A stretch of 17,720 bases of DNA from Burkholderiales bacterium (lineage in GTDB: Bacteria > Pseudomonadota > Gammaproteobacteria > Burkholderiales > JAEUOS01). Position 1 is the first letter of the stretch, and each line of letters starts with the position of its first letter. The stretch is from the NCBI GenBank assembly GCA_947456845.1, contig CANGUJ010000025.1, forward strand, positions 1 to 17,720, written 5' to 3'. The position numbers were made by a program, and so were the translations under genes. This document shows, in pieces, positions 1 to 7,969 of the stretch. The notes below the pieces were generated by a model, which worked only from the letters and a program-made list of their open reading frames with translations, did no database searches and had not been told where the DNA came from.

Positions 1-60
1 CATCGCGCTGCCGCCAACCAAGAACAAGCCCGCGCCCGGCAAGACCCGCATCCGACTCAT
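1..60 (-). CDS. Possible N-terminus of a gene cut by the left edge
   Basis: Reading the minus strand, an ATG at 58-60 opens a frame that stays open to the window edge (20 residues, beginning MSRMRVLPGAGLFLVGG). It is hydrophobic, like the start of an exported or membrane protein. A purine-rich GAGGGGGGT element lies about 7 bases upstream and would suit a ribosome binding site. Codons favour G/C in the third position. The gene would lie 94 bases downstream of the aminotransferase on the same strand. The plus strand here is also open, until a stop at 107-109, so the stretch could instead be the tail of a plus-strand gene. Too little is present to name a family. Confidence 0.3.
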   Translation of the reverse strand, partial: MSRMRVLPGAGLFLVGGSAM

Positions 61-154
61 TGCAACACCCCCCTCGGGACGGTCGCCATGGCAGACACCC
101 GCACCATGAGGCGCGCCCCCGTCTGCCCGTCCGTCCGTTCAACCCGCCCGGCCT

Positions 155-1372
155 TCAGCGGGCGTTCTTCTTCACCCAGTCCGCGATGCGCGCCACGCCG
201 CCCTTGATGGCCTCTTCCGAAGCCGCATAGGAGAAGCGGATGTGCTGGCCCTCGCCGGCCACCCGCGCGCCGAAATGGATGTCGGCCAGCACCGCCACAC
301 CGGCCTCGTTGAGCAGCTTCTTGCGGAACACTTCCGAGTCCGCGCAACCGGTCATGCGACACGCCTCGGTGACATTCGGCCAGGCGTAGAAGGCGCCGCC
401 GGGTGTCAGGCAGGTGATGCCCGGCACCTGGTTGAGAAGACCGACGATCAGGTCGCGGCGCTTCAGGAAGGACGCCTTCATCATCTCCGCCGCATCCTGC
501 GGGCCGTTCAATGCCTCCACGGCCGCCCACTGGCTGATGTGCGAGGCGCAGGACTCGGTGTTGGTGACCCAGCGTGTGAAGGTCGGCGCGAGCGTACGGT
601 TGACCGCGTAGCCGATGCGCCAGCCTGTCATCGCCCAGGTCTTGGACGCACCGTCGGAGATGATGGTGCGCTCAAGCATGTCCGGCAGGGCCGCGATGGA
701 CTGGAAAGCCCCGTCGTAGATCAGCCGCGAATAGATCTCGTCGGCGTAAATCCAGACCTGCGGATGGCGCCGCATGATCGCCGCGATGTCGGCCAGGTCC
801 TTGGCCGAGAGCGAACCTCCGGTGGGGTTGTGCGGCGTGTTGAGGATCAGCATGCGCGTGCGCGGCGTGATCGCGGCCTCGAGTTCCGCCGGATCGAAGG
901 CGAAATTGCGCGCCTCCTTCAGGCCCAGCGGCACCGGCACCGCGCCGTTGGCGACGATCTGCGACTCGTAGATCGGGAAGCCCGGGTTGGGATAGATCAC
1001 CTCGTCGCCCGCCCCGTGATCGGTGGTCGAAACGATCGCGTAGGCGATGAAGGGCTTGGCCCCGGAACCGACCACCACGTCGTCGGCCGCGACGTTGAGC
1101 CCGCGCATGCGGTTGACTTCCTTCGCAATCGCTTCGCGCAGCTCCGGGATGCCGTTCGAAGGCGTATAACCGTGGCGTCCCTCGCGGATGGCCTTGACGG
1201 CGGCGTCCTGGATATTGGCCGGCGTCGGAAAATCCGGCTGGCCGATGCAGAACGATATGACGTCGCGCCCGGCCCGTTGCAGGGCGGTGACCTCGGCCAG
1301 CACGACGAACGCGTTCTCGGTGCCCAGGGCCGATGCGCGGTTGGAAATCCTGGGGAAGTTTTCGCTTTTCAT
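155..1372 (-). CDS. PLP-dependent aminotransferase, class I/II (fold type I)
   Basis: This 405-residue protein is a full-length class I/II aminotransferase, a cytoplasmic pyridoxal-phosphate enzyme that moves an amino group between an amino acid and a 2-oxo acid. Visible hallmarks are the HNPTGG segment (residues 181-186), ADEIY with the PLP-ring aspartate (Asp211), SKTWAMTGWRIGY with the Schiff-base lysine (Lys244), and the substrate-carboxylate arginine near the C-terminus in HIRFSYA (Arg379). The ATG start is supported by a GAGGAGG ribosome binding site about 8 bases upstream. The family (AspC/AatA/AlaA-like) has varied specificity, and aspartate, aromatic amino acids or alanine are all possible. 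The gene lies 66 bases downstream of pncB on the same strand, so readthrough is possible. The family call is firm; the substrate is unknown. Confidence 0.95.
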   Translation of the reverse strand: MKSENFPRISNRASALGTENAFVVLAEVTALQRAGRDVISFCIGQPDFPTPANIQDAAVKAIREGRHGYTPSNGIPELREAIAKEVNRMRGLNVAADDVVVGSGAKPFIAYAIVSTTDHGAGDEVIYPNPGFPIYESQIVANGAVPVPLGLKEARNFAFDPAELEAAITPRTRMLILNTPHNPTGGSLSAKDLADIAAIMRRHPQVWIYADEIYSRLIYDGAFQSIAALPDMLERTIISDGASKTWAMTGWRIGYAVNRTLAPTFTRWVTNTESCASHISQWAAVEALNGPQDAAEMMKASFLKRRDLIVGLLNQVPGITCLTPGGAFYAWPNVTEACRMTGCADSEVFRKKLLNEAGVAVLADIHFGARVAGEGQHIRFSYAASEEAIKGGVARIADWVKKNAR

Positions 1373-1438
1373 TTTTCAAGCCTCCTCGAGGACCGATTGT
1401 AACCAAGCGGTCACGGATCACCGCGCCACGACGCCCCT

Positions 1439-2614
1439 TCAGGCGGGCTGGGGAATGTCGAACACCTGGCGCAGGTAGGCGAGATAGCGCTGGTCGTCGC
1501 ACATGTTCTTGTCCGGCGCGTCCGAGAGCTTGGCCACCGGCTGGCCATTGCAGCGGACCATCTTGATGACGATGTTGTTCGGGGCGTAGCCCAGGTCGTT
1601 GGTGAGGTTGGTGCCGATACCGAAGGCAGTGAGCGCACGGCCGCGGAAACGCTCGAACAGGCGCACTGCCAGCGGCACGTCGAGGCTGTCGGAGAAGATG
1701 AGGGTCTTGGTGCGCGGGTCGACCCGATGCTTGCGATAGTGCTCGATCAGGCGCTCGCCCCAATCGAACGGATCGCCGGAATCGTGGCGCGCGCCGTCGA
1801 AGAGCTTGCAGAAGTACATGTCGAAGTCACGCAGGAATGGGGCCAGGCCATACACGTCGGAGAGCGCGATGCCGAGGTCGCCGCGATACTCCGCCGCCCA
1901 TTTCTCGAAGGCGAAGGTCTGCGAGTCGCGCAGCCGCGGGCCCAGCGCCTGGCAGGCCTGCAGGTACTCATGCGCCATGGTGCCCAGGGGCGTGAGGCCG
2001 TGGCGCATCGCCAGAAGGACGTTGGAGGTTCCGGCGAAATTGACGCCCAGCTTCTGCTTGAGCGTGGTGACGACCTCCTCATGCCAGTCGCGCGAGAAGC
2101 GCCGCCGGGTACCGTAGTCGGCAATGCGCATGTCGACGAGGTCGGGATGCCCCGCAACCAGCGCGATCTTGTGCGACAGCCGCTTGCGCCCCTCGGCCAG
2201 GTCGGGCACCGGTCGCGTATTGCGGAAGTACACCTCGTTGACGATCGCAAGCAGCGGGATCTCGAACAGGATGGTGTGCAGCCACGGCCCGGCAACGGCG
2301 ATATCGATGGCGCCGTCGGCGCGCGCCTCGACCCGCACCCACTTCTGGTTCATCTGGAACAAGCCGAGAAAGTCGATGAAGTCGCTCTTCATGAAGCGCA
2401 GCGAGCGCAGGTAATCGAGTTCCGCCTCGGCGAAGCGCAGGCGGCAAAGCCCGGCGATCTCGGCGCGGATTTCATCCACGAAAGGCGCCAGCCGCACGCC
2501 CGGATTGCGGCACTTGAAGCGGTATTCCACCTGCGCGCCGGGAAACTGATGCAGCACCACCTGCATCATGGTGAACTTGTACAGGTCGGTGTCGAGCAGC
2601 GAACCGATGATCAT
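1439..2614 (-). CDS. pncB: Nicotinate phosphoribosyltransferase
   Basis: The enzyme joins nicotinate to PRPP, with ATP hydrolysis, to make nicotinate mononucleotide in the Preiss-Handler route of NAD salvage. The 391-residue protein has the family opening IGSLLDTDLYKFTM and the NFAGTSNVLLA segment. It also has GTMAHE, with the histidine (His215) expected to be phosphorylated, RHDSGDP (276-282), and the phosphate-binding FGIGTNLTND (331-340). The frame is open further upstream, but the true start is the ATG at 2612-2614. That start puts the conserved LDTDLYKFTM at the N-terminus as in the family, and it has a GAGG element 8 bases upstream. This ribosome binding site overlaps the dusA stop codon, and the dusA-pncB gap is 10 bases, so the two are probably cotranscribed and coupled. 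Confidence 0.96.
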   Translation of the reverse strand: MIIGSLLDTDLYKFTMMQVVLHQFPGAQVEYRFKCRNPGVRLAPFVDEIRAEIAGLCRLRFAEAELDYLRSLRFMKSDFIDFLGLFQMNQKWVRVEARADGAIDIAVAGPWLHTILFEIPLLAIVNEVYFRNTRPVPDLAEGRKRLSHKIALVAGHPDLVDMRIADYGTRRRFSRDWHEEVVTTLKQKLGVNFAGTSNVLLAMRHGLTPLGTMAHEYLQACQALGPRLRDSQTFAFEKWAAEYRGDLGIALSDVYGLAPFLRDFDMYFCKLFDGARHDSGDPFDWGERLIEHYRKHRVDPRTKTLIFSDSLDVPLAVRLFERFRGRALTAFGIGTNLTNDLGYAPNNIVIKMVRCNGQPVAKLSDAPDKNMCDDQRYLAYLRQVFDIPQPA

Positions 2615-2624
2615 GCCGGCAACC

Positions 2625-3603
<979 letters not shown>

Positions 3604-3617
<14 letters not shown>

Positions 3618-3647
3618 CGGCGCTCGAGTTGAGCGAGAATTATAGGC
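3604..3647. repeat. Direct repeat copy A (dusA start and leader)
   Basis: This 44-base segment matches 4887-4930 in the same orientation at 40 of 44 positions by eye. The differences are at 3618, 3626, 3635 and 3643. Weaker similarity extends leftward into the dusA coding sequence to about 3591. It holds the first codons of dusA (MNKSL) and 30 bases upstream, including the TATAAT. The two copies flank the orphan binding-protein gene. Confidence 0.85.
3639..3644 (-). promoter_or_regulatory. dusA: Candidate -10 element for dusA
   Basis: On the minus strand a perfect TATAAT ends 21 bases before the dusA ATG. The upstream -35 is poor: the best hexamers, such as TTGCAG, are at short spacing. A transcript from here would have a very short leader. 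The element lies in the repeated segment, where the second copy reads TGTAAT. Confidence 0.3.
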
Positions 3648-3694
3648 GGCGGTCCGGCTGCAAAGCGGCGTGCGTCATACACGCCTTCACCCAG

Positions 3695-4702
3695 CTAGTC
3701 GATGAACCTGTCCGCGCGCATCCTGAGCGCGGGCGGCACGGTCAGCGCCAACGCGGCGGCCGTCCTGGCGTGAATCAGCAGTTCAAACTGGGTGGGCTGC
3801 TCGACCGGCAGGTCGGCCGGCTTTGTGCCACGTAACAGTTTGTCGCCAAGCACGGCCGCGCGTCGAAAAATCGCCTCGCGGTTGGCTCCATAGCCGATCA
3901 GTCCGCCCGCCTGCGCGAACTCGATGTTGCCCACACTGGGGAGCCTGTTCTGCCTTGCCAGGGAGGCGAGCGTCGACGCGTTGGCGATCAACGTTGCCTC
4001 CTCGGTGATAGCCACCCCCTGCATGCGACGCTCCACCATCTGCCCGAATGTCATCGGATAATCACTTGGCTCTGGCGCGTCGAAGACATGCAGCTGGATC
4101 GCCAATGCCGCAGCTGCGGAGGACATGGCGTCAAACATCGCCTTGCCGAAGGCCGCATTCTGCGGGTTGCTCAGCATCGCAAGACGACTCAGTCCCGGCA
4201 CGGCCTCCTTCAGCAATTGGAGTCGTTTGGCCGCCATCTCCTGCGCAAGAAAGGCGATGCCGGTCACGTTGCCTTCCGGCCGCGCGAAGCTTGCCACTAG
4301 GCCCGCAGCAACCGGATCGGCCACGCTGGCCATCAAAATCGGAATCGTATTCGTCGCGGTCTTGGCCGCTCGCGTGCCGGGAATGCCATGGGTGACCAGC
4401 AGATCGATACGGCTGGCCACCAGTTCGGCAGCCAGACGCGGCAGGCGTTCGTGCTGATTGTCGGCGAAGCGCAACTCGAAAACCAGGTCACGGCCCTCGG
4501 TCCAGCCCAGTTCACGCAGGGCACCCCGGAATGCGTCCCACTGGCTGGCCCACCCGGCCGACGTGGTGGAGCCAAGAATGCCGACCCGCACGACGCGATT
4601 CCGCACCATCTGGGCACCAGCGCCACTGGCCACCGCCGGAAGCAGTAACGCAAGGCACTGGATCAGGCAACGTCGCTTCACGGATATGAAATTCGACCGC
4701 AT
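3695..4702 (-). CDS. TrpX-like ABC transporter substrate-binding protein (ABC_sub_bind family)
   Basis: A periplasmic binding protein of the PF04392/TrpX kind, which typically serves ABC importers for amino acids or related compounds. The 335-residue form starting at the ATG 4700-4702 has a clear signal peptide: MRSNFISVKRR, a hydrophobic core, and a likely cleavage after AGA at residue 30. The mature domain starts VVRVGILGSTTSAG and continues with RGALRELGWTEGRDLVFELRFAD, DLLVTHG, TIPILMASVADPVAAGLVASFARPEGNVTG and GYGANREAIFRRAA, all typical of the family. A GTG ten codons upstream is an alternative start. No permease or ATPase gene is adjacent, so it is an orphan here. It sits between two copies of the dusA start region, which suggests it was inserted or left after a rearrangement. 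The ligand is unknown. Confidence 0.88.
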   Translation of the reverse strand: MRSNFISVKRRCLIQCLALLLPAVASGAGAQMVRNRVVRVGILGSTTSAGWASQWDAFRGALRELGWTEGRDLVFELRFADNQHERLPRLAAELVASRIDLLVTHGIPGTRAAKTATNTIPILMASVADPVAAGLVASFARPEGNVTGIAFLAQEMAAKRLQLLKEAVPGLSRLAMLSNPQNAAFGKAMFDAMSSAAAALAIQLHVFDAPEPSDYPMTFGQMVERRMQGVAITEEATLIANASTLASLARQNRLPSVGNIEFAQAGGLIGYGANREAIFRRAAVLGDKLLRGTKPADLPVEQPTQFELLIHARTAAALALTVPPALRMRADRFID

Positions 4703-4861
4703 GCAGGAAAGTATGCCATGGCTTAGGCACACAAAATCATCAGCGTTTTGGGACCAATGGCATTTGCAAACGCATGCCCGTCAATCTGAAAGAAACGTGG
4801 CCCGGGTGGGCATACCGTCCAACCCGCGCAAGACCTGACAACCAGTCAAGCCCATCCTCCC

Positions 4862-4900
4862 TGCCACACAAAGCCGCCACCGTCAAAGGGATTTGTTCAT
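4862..4900 (-). pseudogene. dusA (fragment): Relic of the dusA N-terminus
   Basis: On the minus strand, the ATG at 4898-4900 opens MNKSL, a TGA stop, then RWRLCVA. This follows the real DusA start MNKSLSPWRFCIA residue for residue, with a stop replacing Ser6 and conservative changes after it (Phe to Leu, Ile to Val). Similarity fades beyond about 4862; a Met and Thr still align a few residues later. The leader upstream of the ATG is also copied (4901-4930). This is the broken start of a former second dusA copy, or a duplicated end left by an insertion. It is not expected to make protein. Confidence 0.75.
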
Positions 4901-4930
4901 TGGCGCTCCAGTTGAGCAAGAATTACAGGC
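4887..4930. repeat. Direct repeat copy B (relic of dusA start and leader)
   Basis: Matches 3604-3647 at 40 of 44 positions, same orientation, offset 1283 bases. It includes the relic ATG and a TGTAAT in place of TATAAT. The plus-strand phosphatase frame is open from within this copy. Confidence 0.85.
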
Positions 4931-4952
4931 ATCCACACAACCTCAAATTCCC

Positions 4953-5525
4953 GTGCGCCACACCTTCGCTCTGTTCGCCCTGCTGTTTTCAATATCGGCC
5001 CCGGTGCACGCCGACGCGGTAGCCGATGCATTGCGCGCCGGCGGCGTCGCCATCCTCATCCGCCATGCCACCGCACCCGGCACGTTCGATCCGGAAGGGT
5101 TCCGGATTGGCGACTGCGCCACCCAGCGCAACCTCTCCGCCGAAGGGCGGGAGGAGGCGCGCAGGATAGGCGCAAACTTCAGATCGCTGGGGCTGGTGTC
5201 CGGCGAAGTGCTGACCAGCCAATGGTGTCGCTGCCGCGACACCGCGCAGCTCGCCTTCGGCGGCGCGCGCGACTGGGCGGCGCTCAATTCCTTCATCGGG
5301 GCGCGCGAAAAGGAAGCGGCCCAGGTGGCCGAGGTCATGGCGCGCATTGCGCAAATCCGGCCCGGCGACAATCCATTGGTGCTGGTCACCCACCAGGTGA
5401 TGGTGACCGCGATCACCGGCATCTATCCGCAATCCGGTGAAGCGGTGGTCGTGGCGCCCGCGCGCAAGGACGGCAGGGATACAGTCACCGTGATCGGCCG
5501 GGTCGCCGCCCCGGCGGCGCGCTAG
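4953..5525 (+). CDS. Exported histidine phosphatase family protein
   Basis: A branch-1-like member of the histidine phosphatase (phosphoglycerate mutase-like) superfamily with a signal peptide, so probably periplasmic. With the GTG start at 4953 the protein has 190 residues. Residues 1-20 (MRHTFALFALLFSISAPVHA) form a signal peptide with cleavage after AHA-type VHA. ILIRHATAPGTFD holds the nucleophilic histidine in the RHG-like motif, here RHA (37-39). LTSQWCRCRDTA (88-98) carries the conserved arginine region, and VLVTHQV the second catalytic histidine (His147). No ATG is available. The frame is open back to a TTG at 4893 inside the dusA relic, but the signal peptide favours 4953, although no good ribosome binding site is visible. 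Only 3 bases separate it from the ROK kinase. The substrate is unknown. Confidence 0.85.
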   Translation: MRHTFALFALLFSISAPVHADAVADALRAGGVAILIRHATAPGTFDPEGFRIGDCATQRNLSAEGREEARRIGANFRSLGLVSGEVLTSQWCRCRDTAQLAFGGARDWAALNSFIGAREKEAAQVAEVMARIAQIRPGDNPLVLVTHQVMVTAITGIYPQSGEAVVVAPARKDGRDTVTVIGRVAAPAAR

Positions 5526-5528
5526 GCC

Positions 5529-6440
5529 ATGTTCCGCGTCGGCATCGACCTGGGCGGCACCAAGATTGAAGGCGTGGCGCTCGACGCGGAAGGCCGCGAA
5601 TACGGACGCCGGCGCATTCCCACCGAGGCCGAAGGCGGATGCGACCACATCGTAAGCCGGGTGGCCGGGCTGTATGCCGGGCTGGTCTACGCCATCGACG
5701 ACGCGCCGCATTCGCTGGGCGTGGGCACACCGGGCGCGCTGTCGGCGCGCACCGGGCTGCTCAAGAATTCCAACACCGTGTGCCTGAACGGCCGGCCGCT
5801 GCCGGCCATGCTGGAGGCGGCGCTGCACCACCCTGTGCGATTGGAGAACGACGCCAACTGCTTTGCGCTGGCCGAGGCCTTGATGGGCGCCGGGCGCGGG
5901 CACGACTGCGTCTTCGGCGTGATCATGGGCACCGGCTGCGGCGGCGGCATCGTGATCGGCGGGCAGGTGCGCCGCGGCCCGCAGTCGATTGCCGGCGAGT
6001 GGGGGCACATGGTGATCGATCCGGCCGGTCCGCCTTGCTATTGCGGCGCGCGGGGATGCGTGGAGACCTTCATTTCCGGCGGCGGCTTCGAGAAGCGCTT
6101 CGCGGCGCGCACCGGCCGGCGCCTGAGCGTCGCGGAGATCATGGCCGGCGCCGCCGGCGATGCCGACTGCGCGTCCGCGGCGGATGACTTCTACGCGCGC
6201 TTCGGGCAGGCGGTGGCGAACCTGCTGGCGGTGCTCGATCCCGACATCGTGGTGCTTGGCGGCGGACTGTCGAACCTCGAGGGGCTGTATTCGCGCGGCA
6301 TCGAGGCGGTGCGCCGGCGCGTCTTCAGCGACGAGTTGACCACCCCGATCGTGCGCAACCTGCTGGGCGATTCGGCCGGCGTGGTCGGCGCCGCGCTGGC
6401 CGGCGCCGGTGCCACACCCGGAGTTCAGGCGGCCAGGTAG
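5529..6440 (+). CDS. ROK family sugar kinase (Mak-like fructokinase)
   Basis: A cytoplasmic ATP-dependent sugar kinase of the ROK family, 303 residues. It starts with the phosphate-1 loop GIDLGGTK (5-12). ENDANC (106-111) contains the catalytic aspartate (Asp108), and IMGTGCGGG (132-140) is the second phosphate loop. GEWGH followed by CYCGARGCVETF (170-180) gives the ROK zinc site (His160, Cys170, Cys172, Cys177). VVLGGGLSNL is the adenosine-side motif. The spacing and wording of the zinc region (CYCG..GC.ETFISG.GF) recall E. coli Mak, so fructose or a similar hexose is the best guess, with N-acetylglucosamine as an alternative. The gene starts 3 bases after the phosphatase stop and is probably translationally coupled. 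Its last 16 bases overlap the end of the convergent SDR gene. Confidence 0.93.
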   Translation: MFRVGIDLGGTKIEGVALDAEGREYGRRRIPTEAEGGCDHIVSRVAGLYAGLVYAIDDAPHSLGVGTPGALSARTGLLKNSNTVCLNGRPLPAMLEAALHHPVRLENDANCFALAEALMGAGRGHDCVFGVIMGTGCGGGIVIGGQVRRGPQSIAGEWGHMVIDPAGPPCYCGARGCVETFISGGGFEKRFAARTGRRLSVAEIMAGAAGDADCASAADDFYARFGQAVANLLAVLDPDIVVLGGGLSNLEGLYSRGIEAVRRRVFSDELTTPIVRNLLGDSAGVVGAALAGAGATPGVQAAR

Positions 6441-7147
6441 CCGCCGTCGACCGGCAGGATCGCGCCGGTGATGAAGGCCGCCGCCGGGGAGCACAGGAAC
6501 AGCACCGGCCCGGCCATGTCGGCGGGGTCGGCCCAGCGCTTCATCGGCGTGCGGTCGAGGACGGCCCGATTGGCTTCGGGGTTTTCGCGCAGGGGCTTGG
6601 TCAGGGCGGTTGCGACCCAGCCAGGGGCGATGGCGTTGACGCGGATTCCCTCCTCGGCGTAGGCGATCGCCAGCGACTTGGTCAACTGCATCACCGCACC
6701 CTTGCTGGCGCTGTACGCAGGCGTGACGGACGCGCCGGAGAAACTGCGCATCGAAGCGGTATTGACGATGGCGCCCTTCGTCCGCGCCAGCAGCGGTCTG
6801 GCCAGCGCGCACAGGCGCTGCGTCCCGTTGAGATTGACGTCGATGACCTGGGCGAAGACCTCCGGATCGTGCTCGGCGTTGGCGCGGCGGATCATGCCGG
6901 CGCAGTTGACCAGCACATCGAGGCTCTCGAAGCCCGCCATCAGGCGCTTGCAGGCAGCGAGGTCGGCGACATCGAGCGCGAGCGCCGCAAGCCCCGCCGC
7001 GCGCGCCTCCCCGAGTTCGCCCTCGGTCAGCCCGGTGACCGTCACCTGCCCGCCGGCGTCCCGGAACGCGCGCGCGATCGCCAGGCCGATGCCGCTGCTG
7101 CCGCCGGAGACCAGCACGGTCTTGCCGGAAAACACTTGTTCGAACAT
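6425..7147 (-). CDS. SDR family NAD(P)-dependent oxidoreductase
   Basis: A classical short-chain dehydrogenase/reductase of 240 residues. The nucleotide loop is SGGSSGIG (14-21), a variant of TGxxxGIG. The LDV of the adenine side is at 59-61, and VNCAG (80-84) replaces the usual NNAG. Catalytic residues are Asn105, Ser132, Tyr145 and Lys149 (YSASK). APGWVATALT and the C-terminal FITGAILPVDGGY are typical of sugar-acid or ketoacyl-type SDRs such as gluconate dehydrogenases. The frame is open upstream, but the ATG at 7145-7147 gives the family N-terminus (MFEQVFSGKTVLVSGG); its ribosome binding site is a weak GAAAG. It is divergent from the TPR gene and converges on the ROK kinase with a 16-base overlap. 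The proximity to a sugar kinase hints at carbohydrate metabolism. The substrate is unknown. Confidence 0.93.
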   Translation of the reverse strand: MFEQVFSGKTVLVSGGSSGIGLAIARAFRDAGGQVTVTGLTEGELGEARAAGLAALALDVADLAACKRLMAGFESLDVLVNCAGMIRRANAEHDPEVFAQVIDVNLNGTQRLCALARPLLARTKGAIVNTASMRSFSGASVTPAYSASKGAVMQLTKSLAIAYAEEGIRVNAIAPGWVATALTKPLRENPEANRAVLDRTPMKRWADPADMAGPVLFLCSPAAAFITGAILPVDGGYLAA

Positions 7148-7333
7148 GGAAACTTTCTTTCTTGTTTGTGGTGAAACATGGCGCAGTCGGAGGTAAAGTT
7201 TAAGGCATTGGACGGATTCATCCCGCCGCATGCGAATCGCGGCCGGACCAACGCCCTGGTTTCCTCGCAACCGATCCAGCCCATCCAAGCCACCCGACCC
7301 ACTCAACCCGATTCGCCCGCCCCGGAGCCCCTC

Positions 7334-7864
7334 ATGCGACTTTCAGCCGTTTCGACCGCCCTCCTCGCCCTCACGCTTGCCGCCCTCCCCGCGCTTGGCC
7401 AGGCGGCCGGCACCGACGAGCCCAAGCCGGCGCCCAAGCCAGCCCCGAAACCCGAACCCAAGCCCGATTCGAAGGACGCGCCCAAGGCAGCAGCGGTGCC
7501 GGACGCCGACTACATCGCCGGCAAGAACGCGGTCGATGCGCGCGACTGGAAACGCGCTATCGAACTCCTTTCACGTGCGGCGGCGCGCGATGCCGACAAC
7601 GCCAACATCCACAACTATCTGGGCTTCGCGAACCGCAACGACGGCAACTGGGAGACCGCGATGAAACACTATCGCATCGCCTTGGCGCTCAACCCGGACC
7701 ATCGCGGGGCCACCGAGTACATGGGGCATGCCTACCTGCTGCGCGGCAACCTGCCGCTCGCCCAGGCCCAACTGGGCCGGCTGGAGCGCATCTGCGGGCG
7801 CGGTTGCGAGGAGTACGCCTCCCTGTCCAGGGCAATCGAGGATTTCCGGCGCAATCCCCGCTAG
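7334..7864 (+). CDS. Exported TPR protein with Pro/Lys-rich linker
   Basis: A 176-residue exported protein. Residues 1-25 are a signal peptide (MRLSAVSTALLALTLAALPALGQAA). Residues 29-51 are a low-complexity Pro/Lys/Ala/Glu linker (PKPAPKPAPKPEPKP), as found in proteins that reach across or into the envelope. About three TPR units follow (roughly 57-90, 91-124, 125-158), with NIHNYLGFANRNDGNWETAMKHY the clearest. The third ends in ICGRGCEEY, a CxxxC pair (Cys154, Cys158) that could be disulfide-bonded in the periplasm. The ATG at 7334 is preferred because it starts the signal peptide and has GGAG 6 bases upstream; the frame itself is open to 7178. It probably acts as a protein-interaction scaffold; the partner is unknown. 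Confidence 0.85.
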   Translation: MRLSAVSTALLALTLAALPALGQAAGTDEPKPAPKPAPKPEPKPDSKDAPKAAAVPDADYIAGKNAVDARDWKRAIELLSRAAARDADNANIHNYLGFANRNDGNWETAMKHYRIALALNPDHRGATEYMGHAYLLRGNLPLAQAQLGRLERICGRGCEEYASLSRAIEDFRRNPR

Positions 7865-7887
7865 CCGCCTAGGTCGCGGGCATCCGG

Positions 7888-7918
7888 CAGGCGGGGGCCG
7901 GCCCCTCAAATCCGCCTG
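7888..7918 (+). terminator. Hairpin after the TPR gene, possible terminator
   Basis: A perfect 7-base inverted repeat (CAGGCGG at 7888-7894 and CCGCCTG at 7912-7918) encloses a second palindrome, GGGGCC/GGCCCC at 7894-7905. It begins 24 bases after the TPR stop and lies just before the ECF promoter candidate. There is no T-run, so an intrinsic terminator is only possible. Confidence 0.3.
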
Positions 7919-7924
7919 TCGCAT

Positions 7925-7951
7925 GGAATAAATGCGCCCGGCCGTCCGTTA
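7925..7951 (+). promoter_or_regulatory. Candidate ECF-type promoter for the sigma/anti-sigma pair
   Basis: GGAATAA (7925-7931) resembles the GGAA-type -35 element of ECF sigma factors. CGTTA (7947-7951) resembles their -10 element, with 16 bases between GGAATA and CGTTA. It sits 19 bases before the sigma ATG. Many ECF sigma factors activate their own gene, so autoregulation is a reasonable inference. It has not been tested. Confidence 0.45.
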
Positions 7952-7969
7952 GTATCCACATGGACAATC

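Noticed and set aside
128..170. Hairpin at the end of the aminotransferase gene as a terminator
   Set aside because: Only a 5-base stem (CCCGC/GCGGG) that overlaps the stop codon, with no T-run; too weak to list.
242..1402. Plus-strand frame opposite the aminotransferase
   Set aside because: Antisense shadow of a gene with complete catalytic motifs and a good ribosome binding site.
4989..6812. Very long open frame (607 codons) on the minus strand across the phosphatase, ROK kinase and SDR region
   Set aside because: It runs antisense to two genes with clear motifs and through the convergent overlap. Its translation is Arg/Gly/His-rich without any recognisable domain, as expected from a GC-rich shadow frame.
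7148..7306. Extension of the SDR by 53 residues
   Set aside because: The extension has no SDR features and the Rossmann fold starts only a few residues after the ATG at 7147.
7425..7480. Short tandem repeats possibly forming a CRISPR or regulatory repeat
   Set aside because: The repeats are codons for a Pro/Lys/Ala-rich linker in the TPR protein, with irregular units and no spacers.
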